From Pseudomonas sp. NC02 (GTDB taxonomy: Bacteria > Pseudomonadota > Gammaproteobacteria > Pseudomonadales > Pseudomonadaceae), in NCBI RefSeq assembly GCF_002874965.1, contig NZ_CP025624.1, forward strand, positions 4,340,001 through 4,404,000: 64,000 nt of DNA, given 5' to 3'. The position numbers and the translations under genes are program-made. Below are positions 29,691-40,222 of this stretch, piece after piece (within the stretch, counting starts at the first letter, position 1; the number at the start of each line of letters is the position of its first letter). The notes below the pieces were generated by a model that did no database searches, was not told where the DNA came from, and saw only the letters and a list, made by a program, of their open reading frames with translations.

Positions 29691-31732
29691 CAAGCCGCCC
29701 TCCCCGTGGATTCGCACAGGCCTTCACGGCAGCGCTCGCACACTGGACAGAAGTCCGCATCCAGTCTTCTGGCCAGCTCCATGACTACGCCTTGGATAAC
29801 CGAAACCTTCGGCCCATCCGCTGCAAATGCGGACGAAGCAGCCACGTCACCCGGTCCAACTGGGTTGGCTGTGCGAATCACGGCAGGCGCACCGCCCAAC
29901 GTGATCGGCCGACTGCTGAAAATCCCGCCAGCCTGAATCAGCAAATGCTCACCACCGGCCTTGAAGCTCAACTGCGCACCGGCATCGATAACCAGGTTGG
30001 CCCCCGCCTTCAGATGGACCTGTTGCCCCGCTTCGATCACCAGGGTCTGGCCGACAAGGGTCTGGCTGTTGCCCTGCACGTGCAAGTGATCATCAGCCCC
30101 AAGCCGAACCTTGCGGTCGCCGGCGATGCTGCGGTGTTCCTCGTCTTCCAGGGTGGTGGCACTCAAGCCGTGGATGGTTTCCCGACGTTCGCCCACCACC
30201 TCCAGCCGACTGTCGTGGCCGACCTGCTGCTCCAGATCGCGTTGGGCGCGCAGGTAGATGAGTTCCTGGCCGCTGCGGTCCTCGAGGTGCAGCTCGTTGG
30301 CCCCCGTCCCGCCCGGCGAACTGCGGCTGCGTAGCACACTGCGGGTCTTGTGTTGGGGCAACGGATAGGCAACAGGCTGCAAGGTATTGGGCAGGCAACC
30401 ATTGATCACTGGCCGGTCTGGATCACCTTCCAGGAACGTCACCAGTACCTCCATGCCCACACGCGGGATCATCACCGCGCCATAGCTGTCACCCGCCCAT
30501 CCGGACGCCACACGCACCCAGCAGCTGCTCTTGTCGTCGTGCTGGTCCAGGCGGTCCCAATGAAAGCGAATTTTCACCCGGCCGTGAGCGTCGCAATGCA
30601 CGTCTTCACCCTCGGGCCCGGTGACGGTTGCGGTCTGGCTGCCGCTGATACGCGGTTTGACGTGCTTGAGCGGCGGGCGGTAAGCGGCGCGCCAGGGCGT
30701 TGCGGTAAATCGATTGCGATAGCCGTGGAATGCCTCGACATCCACCACCGCCTCCTCCAGCACCTGCGGTTGATAGCCTTCGTGACGCACGCCGGTGATC
30801 AGCCACAAGTCATTACAGGTGCGGTCCGGATGGCCGCGCAGTTCCAGGAAATGCCCGCTGCGCAAAGCCGGCTGGTCACTGCGGCCCAGGGCCCGATGAC
30901 GGTCGCGTTGATGACGTTCCAGGCCACGCCGGGCCAACTGCGAACCTCGCAGATGCCCCGTGAATCCCGCAGGGTATTGATAGTCTTCAAGTGCCGGGAA
31001 AGATCCGGCCTGCTCCTGCAAGCGCAGCGACGGATGTTCGAAGTCGTAGTCACGCCGAACAACCTGAGCACTGCGCGTGGCCAGGCGCACATCGAAACGC
31101 TGGATCACCAGCGTTTCGGCAGCCGGGCCTCCGGCCGGGCAGTAGCGTTGCGCCGGCAAACGACGAAACACCGTCTGGTCATCACCCAACACCAGTACAT
31201 GGGCGTCTGCACTGTGGCGAAAGTGGTAGTGAATGCCCTCTTCCTCGCACAGCCGCTGGATAAAGTGCAGGTCGGTTTCCGCGTATTGCACACAGAACGT
31301 ACGCGGTGGGTAAACCACCGGCCCCAGTTCGAAGGTATAGGCATCAGCAAGGATGCCGTGCTGCTCAAGCACTGCCGCGATAATTTGCGGCACGCTGCGC
31401 TGCTGGAAAATCCGCTGGTCGCAACGATGGGCCAGGTACGCCACGCGCGGCGCAAGGGTGAGGTGGTAGCGGGTCAGCCGCTGCCCCGGGCCTTCCCGGC
31501 CAATGCTGTAGATTTGCCCGTGCAGGCCTTCACCGGGCTCGCCAAAATCCAGATAGGCCGGTTGGTGAAGTAACTTCTCCAGATCCAGGCTGGGGTTTTC
31601 ACTGACCCACTGCACTTCAATAAAAAAAGGCTGGTCAATCGTTTCGCTGCCTTTAAAAGCCAGCACCTGAAATGCCTGGTTCATTCCTGCAACGACCAGT
31701 TTGAAACGTGACGAAACAAGCGTATTGAACAT
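29690..31732 (-). CDS. vgrG: VgrG spike protein of a type VI secretion system
   Basis: Trimeric spike of the type VI puncturing device, 680 residues. The N-terminal gp27-like part (about 1-380) shows VSENPSLDLEKLLHQPA and FCVQYAETDLHFIQRLCEEEGIHYHF. The gp5 OB part follows (TATVTGPEGEDVHCDAHGRVKIRFHWDR, WVRVASGWAGDSYGAVMIPRVGMEVLV), then beta-repeat spike segments (SIAGDRKVRLGADDHLHVQGN). The last 25 residues hold a cysteine cluster CPVCERCREGLC. No other tss genes are in the window, so this is an orphan vgrG island with its own adaptor, immunity and effector genes. Confidence 0.92.
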   Translation of the reverse strand: MFNTLVSSRFKLVVAGMNQAFQVLAFKGSETIDQPFFIEVQWVSENPSLDLEKLLHQPAYLDFGEPGEGLHGQIYSIGREGPGQRLTRYHLTLAPRVAYLAHRCDQRIFQQRSVPQIIAAVLEQHGILADAYTFELGPVVYPPRTFCVQYAETDLHFIQRLCEEEGIHYHFRHSADAHVLVLGDDQTVFRRLPAQRYCPAGGPAAETLVIQRFDVRLATRSAQVVRRDYDFEHPSLRLQEQAGSFPALEDYQYPAGFTGHLRGSQLARRGLERHQRDRHRALGRSDQPALRSGHFLELRGHPDRTCNDLWLITGVRHEGYQPQVLEEAVVDVEAFHGYRNRFTATPWRAAYRPPLKHVKPRISGSQTATVTGPEGEDVHCDAHGRVKIRFHWDRLDQHDDKSSCWVRVASGWAGDSYGAVMIPRVGMEVLVTFLEGDPDRPVINGCLPNTLQPVAYPLPQHKTRSVLRSRSSPGGTGANELHLEDRSGQELIYLRAQRDLEQQVGHDSRLEVVGERRETIHGLSATTLEDEEHRSIAGDRKVRLGADDHLHVQGNSQTLVGQTLVIEAGQQVHLKAGANLVIDAGAQLSFKAGGEHLLIQAGGIFSSRPITLGGAPAVIRTANPVGPGDVAASSAFAADGPKVSVIQGVVMELARRLDADFCPVCERCREGLCESTGRAA

Positions 31733-32043
31733 CCGTTGTTACCCGCCATTCATTGTCGAGCTGAAATAACTTCTCCCGTAAAACGCAGATAAAGCCACTC
31801 AATTCGAAGCCGATAAAAAGTGCCTGAACCCCAGGAATACTAGCGATTTCAGGCGAAATTCGGCCGCTTCAAAATAAAAAAGAAGATTCGCACACCGATA
31901 TTGGAAGGGTCTTTTATAAATACAGAAATGCAGTTAAACAGCCAGTACTGACTAACGGGAATACTCTTACACCACCATTCACCAGAGCTGCTTATTTATA
32001 GAGAAACAGCTGACAAAGATGATTAAGCCCGCCACTGCCTTTT
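31733..32043 (-). other. 311-bp AT-rich gap upstream of vgrG
   Basis: This stretch is clearly richer in A/T than its surroundings. It holds the 5' region of vgrG and the 3' end of the DapF-like transcript. I see no reading frame worth reporting, no clear terminator and no confident -35/-10 or sigma-54 site. A weak inverted pair AGCTG/CAGCT flanks 31987-32011. The base composition fits acquisition of the vgrG module. Confidence 0.5.
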
Positions 32044-33033
32044 TCAAACTTCCTGCAGCCGCGCAGTCCCGAACAGGCTAACGCTCAGCAACTCACCCGG
32101 CTCTGCTTGCAACCGTACGGGTGCGGTACCGCCCGGCATCACCACCGCCACCTGACCCGCCGTCACCCATCCTACAGACCAGGCGGCGCATGCCACCGCA
32201 CTGGCGCTGGTCCCGGAGGACGCCGTGGGCCCCTCACCACGCTCAAACACTCGCGCGATCACGCGATTGCCTGAATCCCGGGCGACCCATTGCAGGTTGA
32301 CCCCGGAAATACAAGGTTGGCCGGCCCCGGCAGGTGGTGCGAAAGCAATCGCCCTCAGCGGATCGAACCAGGCTGATCGATGCAGCTGGGCGTTGTCCGG
32401 CAACGCTGACGCGTCCTGTACCAGCGTCACACAATGCGGGTTGCCCACACGCACAAACTGGCTGTGATTCCACTCGGGGTTGAGCGCAGCCAGTGGCGAA
32501 ACATGGCTCACCTCAGTTCCCTCAAGCGAGACCGCGCCCACACCAACAGCCCCTACCGCCAAAGGCCCGAACTCGGGACGCCCCAGCGCCAGCCAAAAGC
32601 CTTGCACCTGTTCGTACTCCGCCGGCTCAACCCGCGTAACCACCGGCGACAGTGCGTCTGTCTTGTCGTGATGCACCCGCAACTCACAGCCTTGCGCCAT
32701 CAATCCCTGGTCGGTCAACGACTGGGCGAAGATCGTCAGGCCATTGCCACTGCGTTCGGCCAGGGAACCGTCGGTGTTGACGATCAACAGGTCAAAAGGC
32801 GGCGCGGCCTGGAACGGCCCCACCAACAAGCCGTCACAGCGATGCGCCTTGGCCTCTGCCGGGCGCGGCAACTCATCCCAACCGCACTCGGCGGCAATCG
32901 CCGCCAATGCCCAAACACCTCGGGTGCCAGCGGCCAAGTCGGCACGGTCCGGCACGTCGATACCCTTGCTGCGTAAATGCTCCGGGCTCACTACGCCGTA
33001 GATATTGCCGCGGGCGTCATAGAAAACGCTCAT
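32044..33033 (-). CDS. DapF-fold (diaminopimelate epimerase-like) protein with Ser/Ser active site
   Basis: A 329-residue protein with both halves of the DapF fold. Where DapF has its first catalytic cysteine (CGNG), this has S95 in ERSGNG; where DapF has the second (ACGTGACA), this has S273 in TASSGTSASA. The flanking NTDGS and ERGEGPT match the family well, so the alignment is clear and both cysteines are truly serine. It cannot be an ordinary two-base epimerase. It overlaps the GntR-type regulator gene by 4 bp (ATGA) and is next to the L-fucose operon, which suggests an isomerase or other role in that pathway; the function is unknown. Confidence 0.75.
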   Translation of the reverse strand: MSVFYDARGNIYGVVSPEHLRSKGIDVPDRADLAAGTRGVWALAAIAAECGWDELPRPAEAKAHRCDGLLVGPFQAAPPFDLLIVNTDGSLAERSGNGLTIFAQSLTDQGLMAQGCELRVHHDKTDALSPVVTRVEPAEYEQVQGFWLALGRPEFGPLAVGAVGVGAVSLEGTEVSHVSPLAALNPEWNHSQFVRVGNPHCVTLVQDASALPDNAQLHRSAWFDPLRAIAFAPPAGAGQPCISGVNLQWVARDSGNRVIARVFERGEGPTASSGTSASAVACAAWSVGWVTAGQVAVVMPGGTAPVRLQAEPGELLSVSLFGTARLQEV

Positions 33034-33791
33034 TGCGCTGCCCGCATGAAAATCCGTACCACCTCTTCCAGGTGCTTGCGCATCGCCTGTCGCGCACCCT
33101 CCACGTCTCGCTGTTCCAGTGCATCGAGGATCTTGCGGTGCTCGTCTTCCGAGCGATGGGGCATGTCGTCCGAGGTGTAATGCGCCTGCAACCGCTGGAA
33201 CATGCTGCCGTAACGATGCCCCAGCAAGTGCGCAATCATCAACGCATACGCCGGATTGCCCGAGGCCTGGGCGATGCGAATGTGAAACAGGCGATCGCCC
33301 GGATGGGTATGGGAGCCGTCGCGGTTGTCCTGCACATTACGCTCGAAGGCCTCGCGGATCCCCGCCAGCTCTTCGTCGGTGGCATGTTTGGCGGCCAGGG
33401 CGGCGGCTTCCGGCTCAATCAGGCGACGGGCCTGGAGCAGGGAAAACGGTGGAATCTCGGCATTGAAGTCGACGTGCAGGTTGAGTTCCGGATCGAACTC
33501 TTTCCATTGATCCCGGGTGGCCTGGGCCATCACCGGTTCCTGGCTGACTGTCGGTTGCACGGGTTCACACACCAGCACGCCGTTGCCCACCCGCACATCT
33601 ACCAGGCCGATCACCTCCAGGGCAATCATCGCCTCACGCACGGAAGCGCGACTCACGCCCAACAGTTTGGCGAGTTCACGCTCAGCGGGAAGTCGACTGC
33701 CCGGCGGAAATTCTCCGCTGTCGATCAACGCTCGCAACTGGTCGGCAATCTGTCGATAAAGACGTTGGTTATCAATTACTTGAAATGGCAT
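33030..33791 (-). CDS. FadR-type GntR-family regulator of the L-fucose locus
   Basis: Transcription factor of 253 residues: an N-terminal winged helix (about 8-75, LPAERELAKLLGVSRASVREAMIALE) and a C-terminal FCD helical ligand domain with histidines typical of metal-assisted ligand binding (DRLFHIRIAQASGN, LLGHRYG, EDEHRKIL). It is transcribed away from the fucose genes, and the gap contains two identical palindromes of FadR-site size. It is most simply a repressor released by L-fuconate or a later intermediate. Confidence 0.87.
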   Translation of the reverse strand: MPFQVIDNQRLYRQIADQLRALIDSGEFPPGSRLPAERELAKLLGVSRASVREAMIALEVIGLVDVRVGNGVLVCEPVQPTVSQEPVMAQATRDQWKEFDPELNLHVDFNAEIPPFSLLQARRLIEPEAAALAAKHATDEELAGIREAFERNVQDNRDGSHTHPGDRLFHIRIAQASGNPAYALMIAHLLGHRYGSMFQRLQAHYTSDDMPHRSEDEHRKILDALEQRDVEGARQAMRKHLEEVVRIFMRAAQ

Positions 33792-33886
33792 CTAGGCTCA
33801 GCTCGATTCATGCACAGCACGGTCAAAGCGATCAACCCGCAAAAAAGCCGCTTGTTGACCGGGATGACCCATGCTAAAAATTGGAT

Positions 33887-33903
33887 CAATGGCCTGACCA
33901 TTG
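33887..33903. promoter_or_regulatory. operator copy 1 for the fucose-locus GntR regulator
   Basis: CAATGG-CCTGA-CCATTG, a 17-bp palindrome with 6-bp perfect arms, flanked on both sides by ATTGGATC-like direct repeats. An identical 17-bp sequence occurs at 33979. It lies close to the regulator gene and so may control it. Confidence 0.72.
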
Positions 33904-33978
33904 GATCGTTTCCAGTGTGCTGATCATAGCAAACCCACCAGGGTTCGCTATGCCGCAGATGCAGGTGTTTCACGCCCT

Positions 33979-33995
33979 CAATGGCCTGACCATTG
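33979..33995. promoter_or_regulatory. operator copy 2 for the fucose-locus GntR regulator
   Basis: Identical to the palindrome at 33887; here the symmetry extends to 8-bp arms (CTCAATGG / CCATTGAG). It lies 30 bp before the start of the first fucose gene, so bound protein would sit on or just after the promoter. Centre-to-centre distance to copy 1 is 92 bp. Confidence 0.75.
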
Positions 33996-34025
33996 AGCCA
34001 ATAACAATAATCAAGGGAGTCTGTC

Positions 34026-34766
34026 ATGGACCTCACCGGTAAACGCGTGCTGATCACCGCCGCCGCCCAGGGCATTGGCCGCGCCAGCGTCGAAGCCTAT
34101 CTGACGGCAGGGGCCGAAGTGATTGCAGCCGACATCAATCAACAGGCGCTCGCCGGCTTGCCGGGTGCGCAAACGGTGGTGCTGGATGTCACCGACGCCA
34201 GCGCCATCCAACGCCTTGCCGCCGAGATCGGCCCTCTGGACGTGCTGTTCAACTGCGCAGGCGTGGTGCATGCCGGCAATATCCTCGAATGCCCGGAAAG
34301 CGACTGGACGTTTGCCCTGGACCTGAACGTCACCGCCATGTACCGCATGATCCGCGCGTTTCTGCCGGGGATGCTGGCGGCGGGCGGCGGCTCGATCATC
34401 AACATGTCGTCGGTGGCCTCCAGCCTCAAGGGCGTGCCCAACCGCTTTGCCTATTGCGCCAGCAAGGCGGCCGTCATCGGCCTGACCAAATCCGTCGCGG
34501 CCGACTTTGTCACCCAGCGCATCCGCTGCAACGCTATCTGCCCGGGCACCGTGGAGTCGCCTTCGCTGCAGCAACGCATCGTCGAACAAGCCCGCCATGA
34601 AGGCCGTCAACAGGACGAGGTGTACGCCGCCTTCACCGCGCGCCAGCCGATGGGACGCCTGGGCACGCCCCAGGAAATTGCCCAGCTGGCGCTGTACCTT
34701 GGCTCCGATGCCAGCGCGTTTACCACCGGCACCACCCAGATCATTGACGGCGGCTGGAGCAACTGA
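34026..34766 (+). CDS. SDR oxidoreductase, 2-keto-3-deoxy-L-fuconate dehydrogenase
   Basis: NAD-dependent short-chain dehydrogenase, 246 residues, predicted to oxidise 2-keto-3-deoxy-L-fuconate to the 2,4-diketo acid. It has the cofactor motif TAAAQGIG (TGxxxGIG type, residues 11-18), NCAGV, the catalytic serine in INMSSVAS, and YCASK with the Tyr-Lys pair. The ending TTGTTQIIDGGWSN resembles the DHRS6/BDH2-type subgroup to which known KDF dehydrogenases belong. It is first in the seven-gene fucose operon, just after the operator; AAGGGAG precedes the ATG. Confidence 0.82.
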   Translation: MDLTGKRVLITAAAQGIGRASVEAYLTAGAEVIAADINQQALAGLPGAQTVVLDVTDASAIQRLAAEIGPLDVLFNCAGVVHAGNILECPESDWTFALDLNVTAMYRMIRAFLPGMLAAGGGSIINMSSVASSLKGVPNRFAYCASKAAVIGLTKSVAADFVTQRIRCNAICPGTVESPSLQQRIVEQARHEGRQQDEVYAAFTARQPMGRLGTPQEIAQLALYLGSDASAFTTGTTQIIDGGWSN

Positions 34767-34794
34767 CCGCCCACTTCCAATAAGAGGATTGCTC

Positions 34795-35640
34795 ATGAAA
34801 TTGCTGCGCTATGGTGAAAAAGGTCAGGAACGCCCGGCCCTGCTTGACGCTGATGGACGTCTGCGTGACCTGTCCGCCCACATCAGTGATATCGCCGGTG
34901 ACGCCCTGCTCCCGCAAAACCTCGCTCGCCTGCAAGAACTCGACCCCGCGAGCCTGCCCCTGGTACCGGGCAATCCGCGTTTGGGCGCCTGTGTCGGCCA
35001 GGTAGGAAAATTCATCTGCATCGGCCTGAACTACGCCGATCACGCTGCCGAAACCGGCGCCCCCATCCCTGACGAACCGATCATCTTCAACAAGTGGACC
35101 AGCGCCATCGTCGGCCCCAACGACACCATCGAAATCCCCCGCCACTCCACCAAGACCGACTGGGAAGTGGAGTTGGGCGTGGTGATCGGCCAGGGTGGCC
35201 GCTACATCGAGGAAAGCCAGGCCATGCAGCACGTGGCCGGCTACTGCGTGATCAACGATGTCTCCGAGCGCGAGTTCCAGCTGGAACGCGGCGGCACCTG
35301 GGACAAGGGCAAGGGCTGCGACACCTTCGGCCCGCTCGGCCCCTGGCTGGTCAGCCGCGATGAGATCGCCGACCCGCACCAACTGTCGATCTGGCTGGAA
35401 GTCGACGGCCACCGCTACCAGAACGGCAACACCCGCACGATGATTTTCCAGATCCCCAAACTGATCAGCTACCTCAGCCAGTTCATGAGCCTGCAACCGG
35501 GGGATGTGATTTCCACCGGCACCCCGCCCGGTGTCGGCCTGGGGATCAAGCCAGTGCCGGTCTACCTCAAGCCCGGGCAAAAAATCCGCCTGGGTATCGA
35601 AGGCCTCGGCGAACAGAACCAGACCACGGTCGACGCCTGA
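34795..35640 (+). CDS. FAH-family hydrolase, 2,4-diketo-3-deoxy-L-fuconate hydrolase
   Basis: Fumarylacetoacetate-hydrolase-fold enzyme, 281 residues, predicted to split the diketo acid into pyruvate and L-lactate. The metal site is visible as the DWEVELGVVIG stretch with its acidic residues, plus NDVSERE and KGCDTFGPLGPW, all typical of the family. The C-terminal STGTPPGVGLG is also conserved. AAGAGGA precedes the ATG. Lying between the KDF dehydrogenase and the fuconate dehydratase, it gives the hydrolytic end of the pathway; no aldolase is present. Confidence 0.85.
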   Translation: MKLLRYGEKGQERPALLDADGRLRDLSAHISDIAGDALLPQNLARLQELDPASLPLVPGNPRLGACVGQVGKFICIGLNYADHAAETGAPIPDEPIIFNKWTSAIVGPNDTIEIPRHSTKTDWEVELGVVIGQGGRYIEESQAMQHVAGYCVINDVSEREFQLERGGTWDKGKGCDTFGPLGPWLVSRDEIADPHQLSIWLEVDGHRYQNGNTRTMIFQIPKLISYLSQFMSLQPGDVISTGTPPGVGLGIKPVPVYLKPGQKIRLGIEGLGEQNQTTVDA

Positions 35641-35660
35641 CAAGAACCAAGGAGCCGTTC

Positions 35661-36938
35661 ATGACCACCATTACCGCGATTCGCGTCGAAGATATCCGCT
35701 TTCCTACGTCCCAGTCCCTGGACGGTTCCGATGCCATGAACCCGGACCCGGACTACTCGGCCGCCTATGTGATTTTGCAGACCGACAACCCGGCCCTTGA
35801 AGGCCATGGCCTGACCTTCACCATCGGCCGTGGCAACGAGATTTGCTGCGCGGCGATCCAGGCCATGCAACCGCTGCTGGTGGGCTTGACCCTGGAATGG
35901 ATCGCCGAAGACATGGGCCGTTTCTGGCGGCATGTCACCAGCGACAGCCAGTTGCGCTGGATCGGCCCGGACAAGGGCGCCATCCACCTGGCCACCGGCG
36001 CGATCGTCAACGCCGCGTGGGATTTGTGGGCCAAGGCCGAAGGCAAGCCCCTGTGGCGCCTGGTGGCCGACATGAGTCCGGAACAGCTGGTGCGCTGCAT
36101 CGATTTCCGCTACATCACCGACTGCATCACCTCCAGCGAAGCCCTGGCCTTGCTGCGCCAACGCGCCGAAGGCAAGGCTGAACGCATGGCCGACCTGCAA
36201 GCCAATGGCTACCCCTGCTACACCACCTCGGCCGGCTGGCTCGGTTACGGCGACGAAAAGCTGCGCAGGCTGTGCCAGGAAGCGGTGGATGCCGGCTTCA
36301 ACCACGTAAAGCTCAAGGTCGGCCACGACTTGCAGGATGACCTGCGGCGCGTACGCATCGCCCGCGAAGTATTGGGCCCGGACCGCCAATTGATGATTGA
36401 CGCCAACCAGGTGTGGGAAGTCGACACCGCCATCGATTGGGTGCGCGAATTGGCGTTTGCCAAGCCGTGGTTCATCGAGGAACCCACCAGCCCCGACGAT
36501 ATCGAGGGCCATCGCAAGATTCGCCTGGGCGTGGCGCCGGTCAAGGTCGCCACCGGCGAGATGTGCCAGAACCGGATCATCTTCAAGCAATTGATCATGC
36601 GCGAAGCCATTGATGTGGTGCAGATTGACGCCTGCCGCCTGGGTGGGGTGAACGAGGTGCTGGCAGTGATGCTGATGGCGGCCAAATATGGCCTGCCCGT
36701 GTGCCCGCATGCCGGCGGTGTCGGGCTTTGCGAGTACGTGCAGCACCTGTCGATGATCGACTACCTGTGCATTGCCGGCACCCACGAAGGCCGGGTGATC
36801 GAGTATGTCGACCATTTGCACGAGCATTTCGAGGAACCTTGCGTGGTGCGCGGTGCGGCCTATCTGCCGCCGAAGGCGCCGGGCTTTTCGATCCAGATGA
36901 AAGCCGCGTCCCGGGAGCAATACCGCCACCGGCCGTGA
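35661..36938 (+). CDS. fucD: L-fuconate dehydratase (enolase superfamily)
   Basis: Dehydrates L-fuconate to 2-keto-3-deoxy-L-fuconate; 425 residues, MR-type enolase superfamily. Catalytic residues are visible: K217-x-K219 (VKLKVG), metal ligands D247 (MIDANQVW), E273 (FIEEPTSPDD) and E300 (ATGEMCQN), and H350 (CPHAGGVG). These are each one residue less than the positions I recall for the characterised Xanthomonas FucD, so the match is very close. It follows the hydrolase after 20 bp with an AAGGAG site. Confidence 0.93.
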   Translation: MTTITAIRVEDIRFPTSQSLDGSDAMNPDPDYSAAYVILQTDNPALEGHGLTFTIGRGNEICCAAIQAMQPLLVGLTLEWIAEDMGRFWRHVTSDSQLRWIGPDKGAIHLATGAIVNAAWDLWAKAEGKPLWRLVADMSPEQLVRCIDFRYITDCITSSEALALLRQRAEGKAERMADLQANGYPCYTTSAGWLGYGDEKLRRLCQEAVDAGFNHVKLKVGHDLQDDLRRVRIAREVLGPDRQLMIDANQVWEVDTAIDWVRELAFAKPWFIEEPTSPDDIEGHRKIRLGVAPVKVATGEMCQNRIIFKQLIMREAIDVVQIDACRLGGVNEVLAVMLMAAKYGLPVCPHAGGVGLCEYVQHLSMIDYLCIAGTHEGRVIEYVDHLHEHFEEPCVVRGAAYLPPKAPGFSIQMKAASREQYRHRP

Positions 36939-36975
36939 GCTGAACCGCAATTTGAATGGACGGAGCACAATAACA

Positions 36976-38950
<1,975 letters not shown>

Positions 38951-39001
38951 TACCCGCTGCATCGCACGCCTTGATCCCATAAAAACAACAGGAGAAGCGT
39001 C

Positions 39002-40222
39002 ATGTTAAGCAAAGATACACACCTGCCAGGCACCCGTGCCGTGCCGACCTATCGCTGGGCGCTGATGCTGGTGACCAGTCTGTTTTTCCTCTGGGGCTTG
39101 TCCTACGGTTTGCTCGACGTACTGAACAAGCACTTCCAGGAAGTCCTGCACGTCAGCAAGGCCCAGTCCGGGCTGTTGCAAAGCGCCTATTTCGGCGCGT
39201 ACTTCCTGATTGCCCTGCCGGCCGGGTTGTTGATGGACCGCCACGGCTACAAGGCCGGGATCCTGCTGGGCCTGTGCCTGTATGCGGCGGGCGCGCTGCT
39301 GTTCATGCCGGCGGCTGCGGCGGCGAGCTTTCCGTTTTTCCTGTTCGCGCTGTTTGTCATCGCCTGCGGCCTGGGCTGCCTGGAGACCGCTGCCAACCCC
39401 TATGCCACCGTGCTGGGCGAACCCCAGGGCGCCGAGCGGCGGTTGAACCTGGCGCAATCATTCAATGGCCTTGGCCAGTTCTTCGGCCCGCTGATTGGCG
39501 GCGCGATGTTCTTCAGCGCCGGCAGCACACCGGCCTCGGACATGAGTTCGTTGCAGACCACCTACGTGGTGATCGCGGTTCTGGTATTGCTGGTGGCGCT
39601 GCTGATCGCCCGCACGCCGCTGCCGGATTTGCGCGCGCAGGAACAGGCCCTGCAACCGACGGCCGGCAAGGGTCTGTGGCAGCACCGGGAGTTCGTCGGT
39701 GGGGTGATCACGCAGTTTTTCTATGTGGCGGCCCAGGTCGGAGTCGGCGCATTTTTCATCAACTACGTCACCGAGCATTGGGCACAGATGGGCAATCAGC
39801 AAGCCGCCTACCTGCTGTCGATCGCAATGCTGGCCTTCATGTTCGGGCGCTTTTTCAGTACCTGGCTGATGGGCCGGGTCAGCGCGCAGAAGCTGCTGCT
39901 GATTTATGCGCTGATCAATATCGCGTTGTGCGGCCTGGTGGTGATCGGCCTGGAAGGTATCTCGGTGATCGCGCTGATCGCGGTGTTCTTCTTCATGTCG
40001 ATCATGTTCCCGACGCTGTTCGCCATGGGCGTGAAGAACCTCGGGCCGCACACCAAGCGCGGCAGTTCGTTCATGATCATGGCGATCGTCGGCGGCGCCC
40101 TGATGCCCTACTTGATGGGCAAGGTGGCGGACAACAGCACGGTGGCGCTGGCTTACCTGTTGCCTATGGGGTGTTTCGTGATTGTGGCGGTGTATGCCCG
40201 TAGTCGCTTGCGCCATCCGTGA
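39002..40222 (+). CDS. fucP: L-fucose:H+ symporter (FucP-type MFS permease)
   Basis: Inner-membrane sugar importer of 406 residues with 12 membrane segments. The N-terminal part FFLWGLSYGLLDVLNKHFQ matches the FucP subfamily, followed by SAYFGAYFLIALPAGLLMDRHGYKAG and the GCLETAANPYATVLG segment typical of Fuc[13 protein letters not shown] precedes the ATG. It is last in the fucose operon and overlaps the 3' end of the convergent AraC-type gene by 59 bp. Confidence 0.9.
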   Translation: MLSKDTHLPGTRAVPTYRWALMLVTSLFFLWGLSYGLLDVLNKHFQEVLHVSKAQSGLLQSAYFGAYFLIALPAGLLMDRHGYKAGILLGLCLYAAGALLFMPAAAAASFPFFLFALFVIACGLGCLETAANPYATVLGEPQGAERRLNLAQSFNGLGQFFGPLIGGAMFFSAGSTPASDMSSLQTTYVVIAVLVLLVALLIARTPLPDLRAQEQALQPTAGKGLWQHREFVGGVITQFFYVAAQVGVGAFFINYVTEHWAQMGNQQAAYLLSIAMLAFMFGRFFSTWLMGRVSAQKLLLIYALINIALCGLVVIGLEGISVIALIAVFFFMSIMFPTLFAMGVKNLGPHTKRGSSFMIMAIVGGALMPYLMGKVADNSTVALAYLLPMGCFVIVAVYARSRLRHP

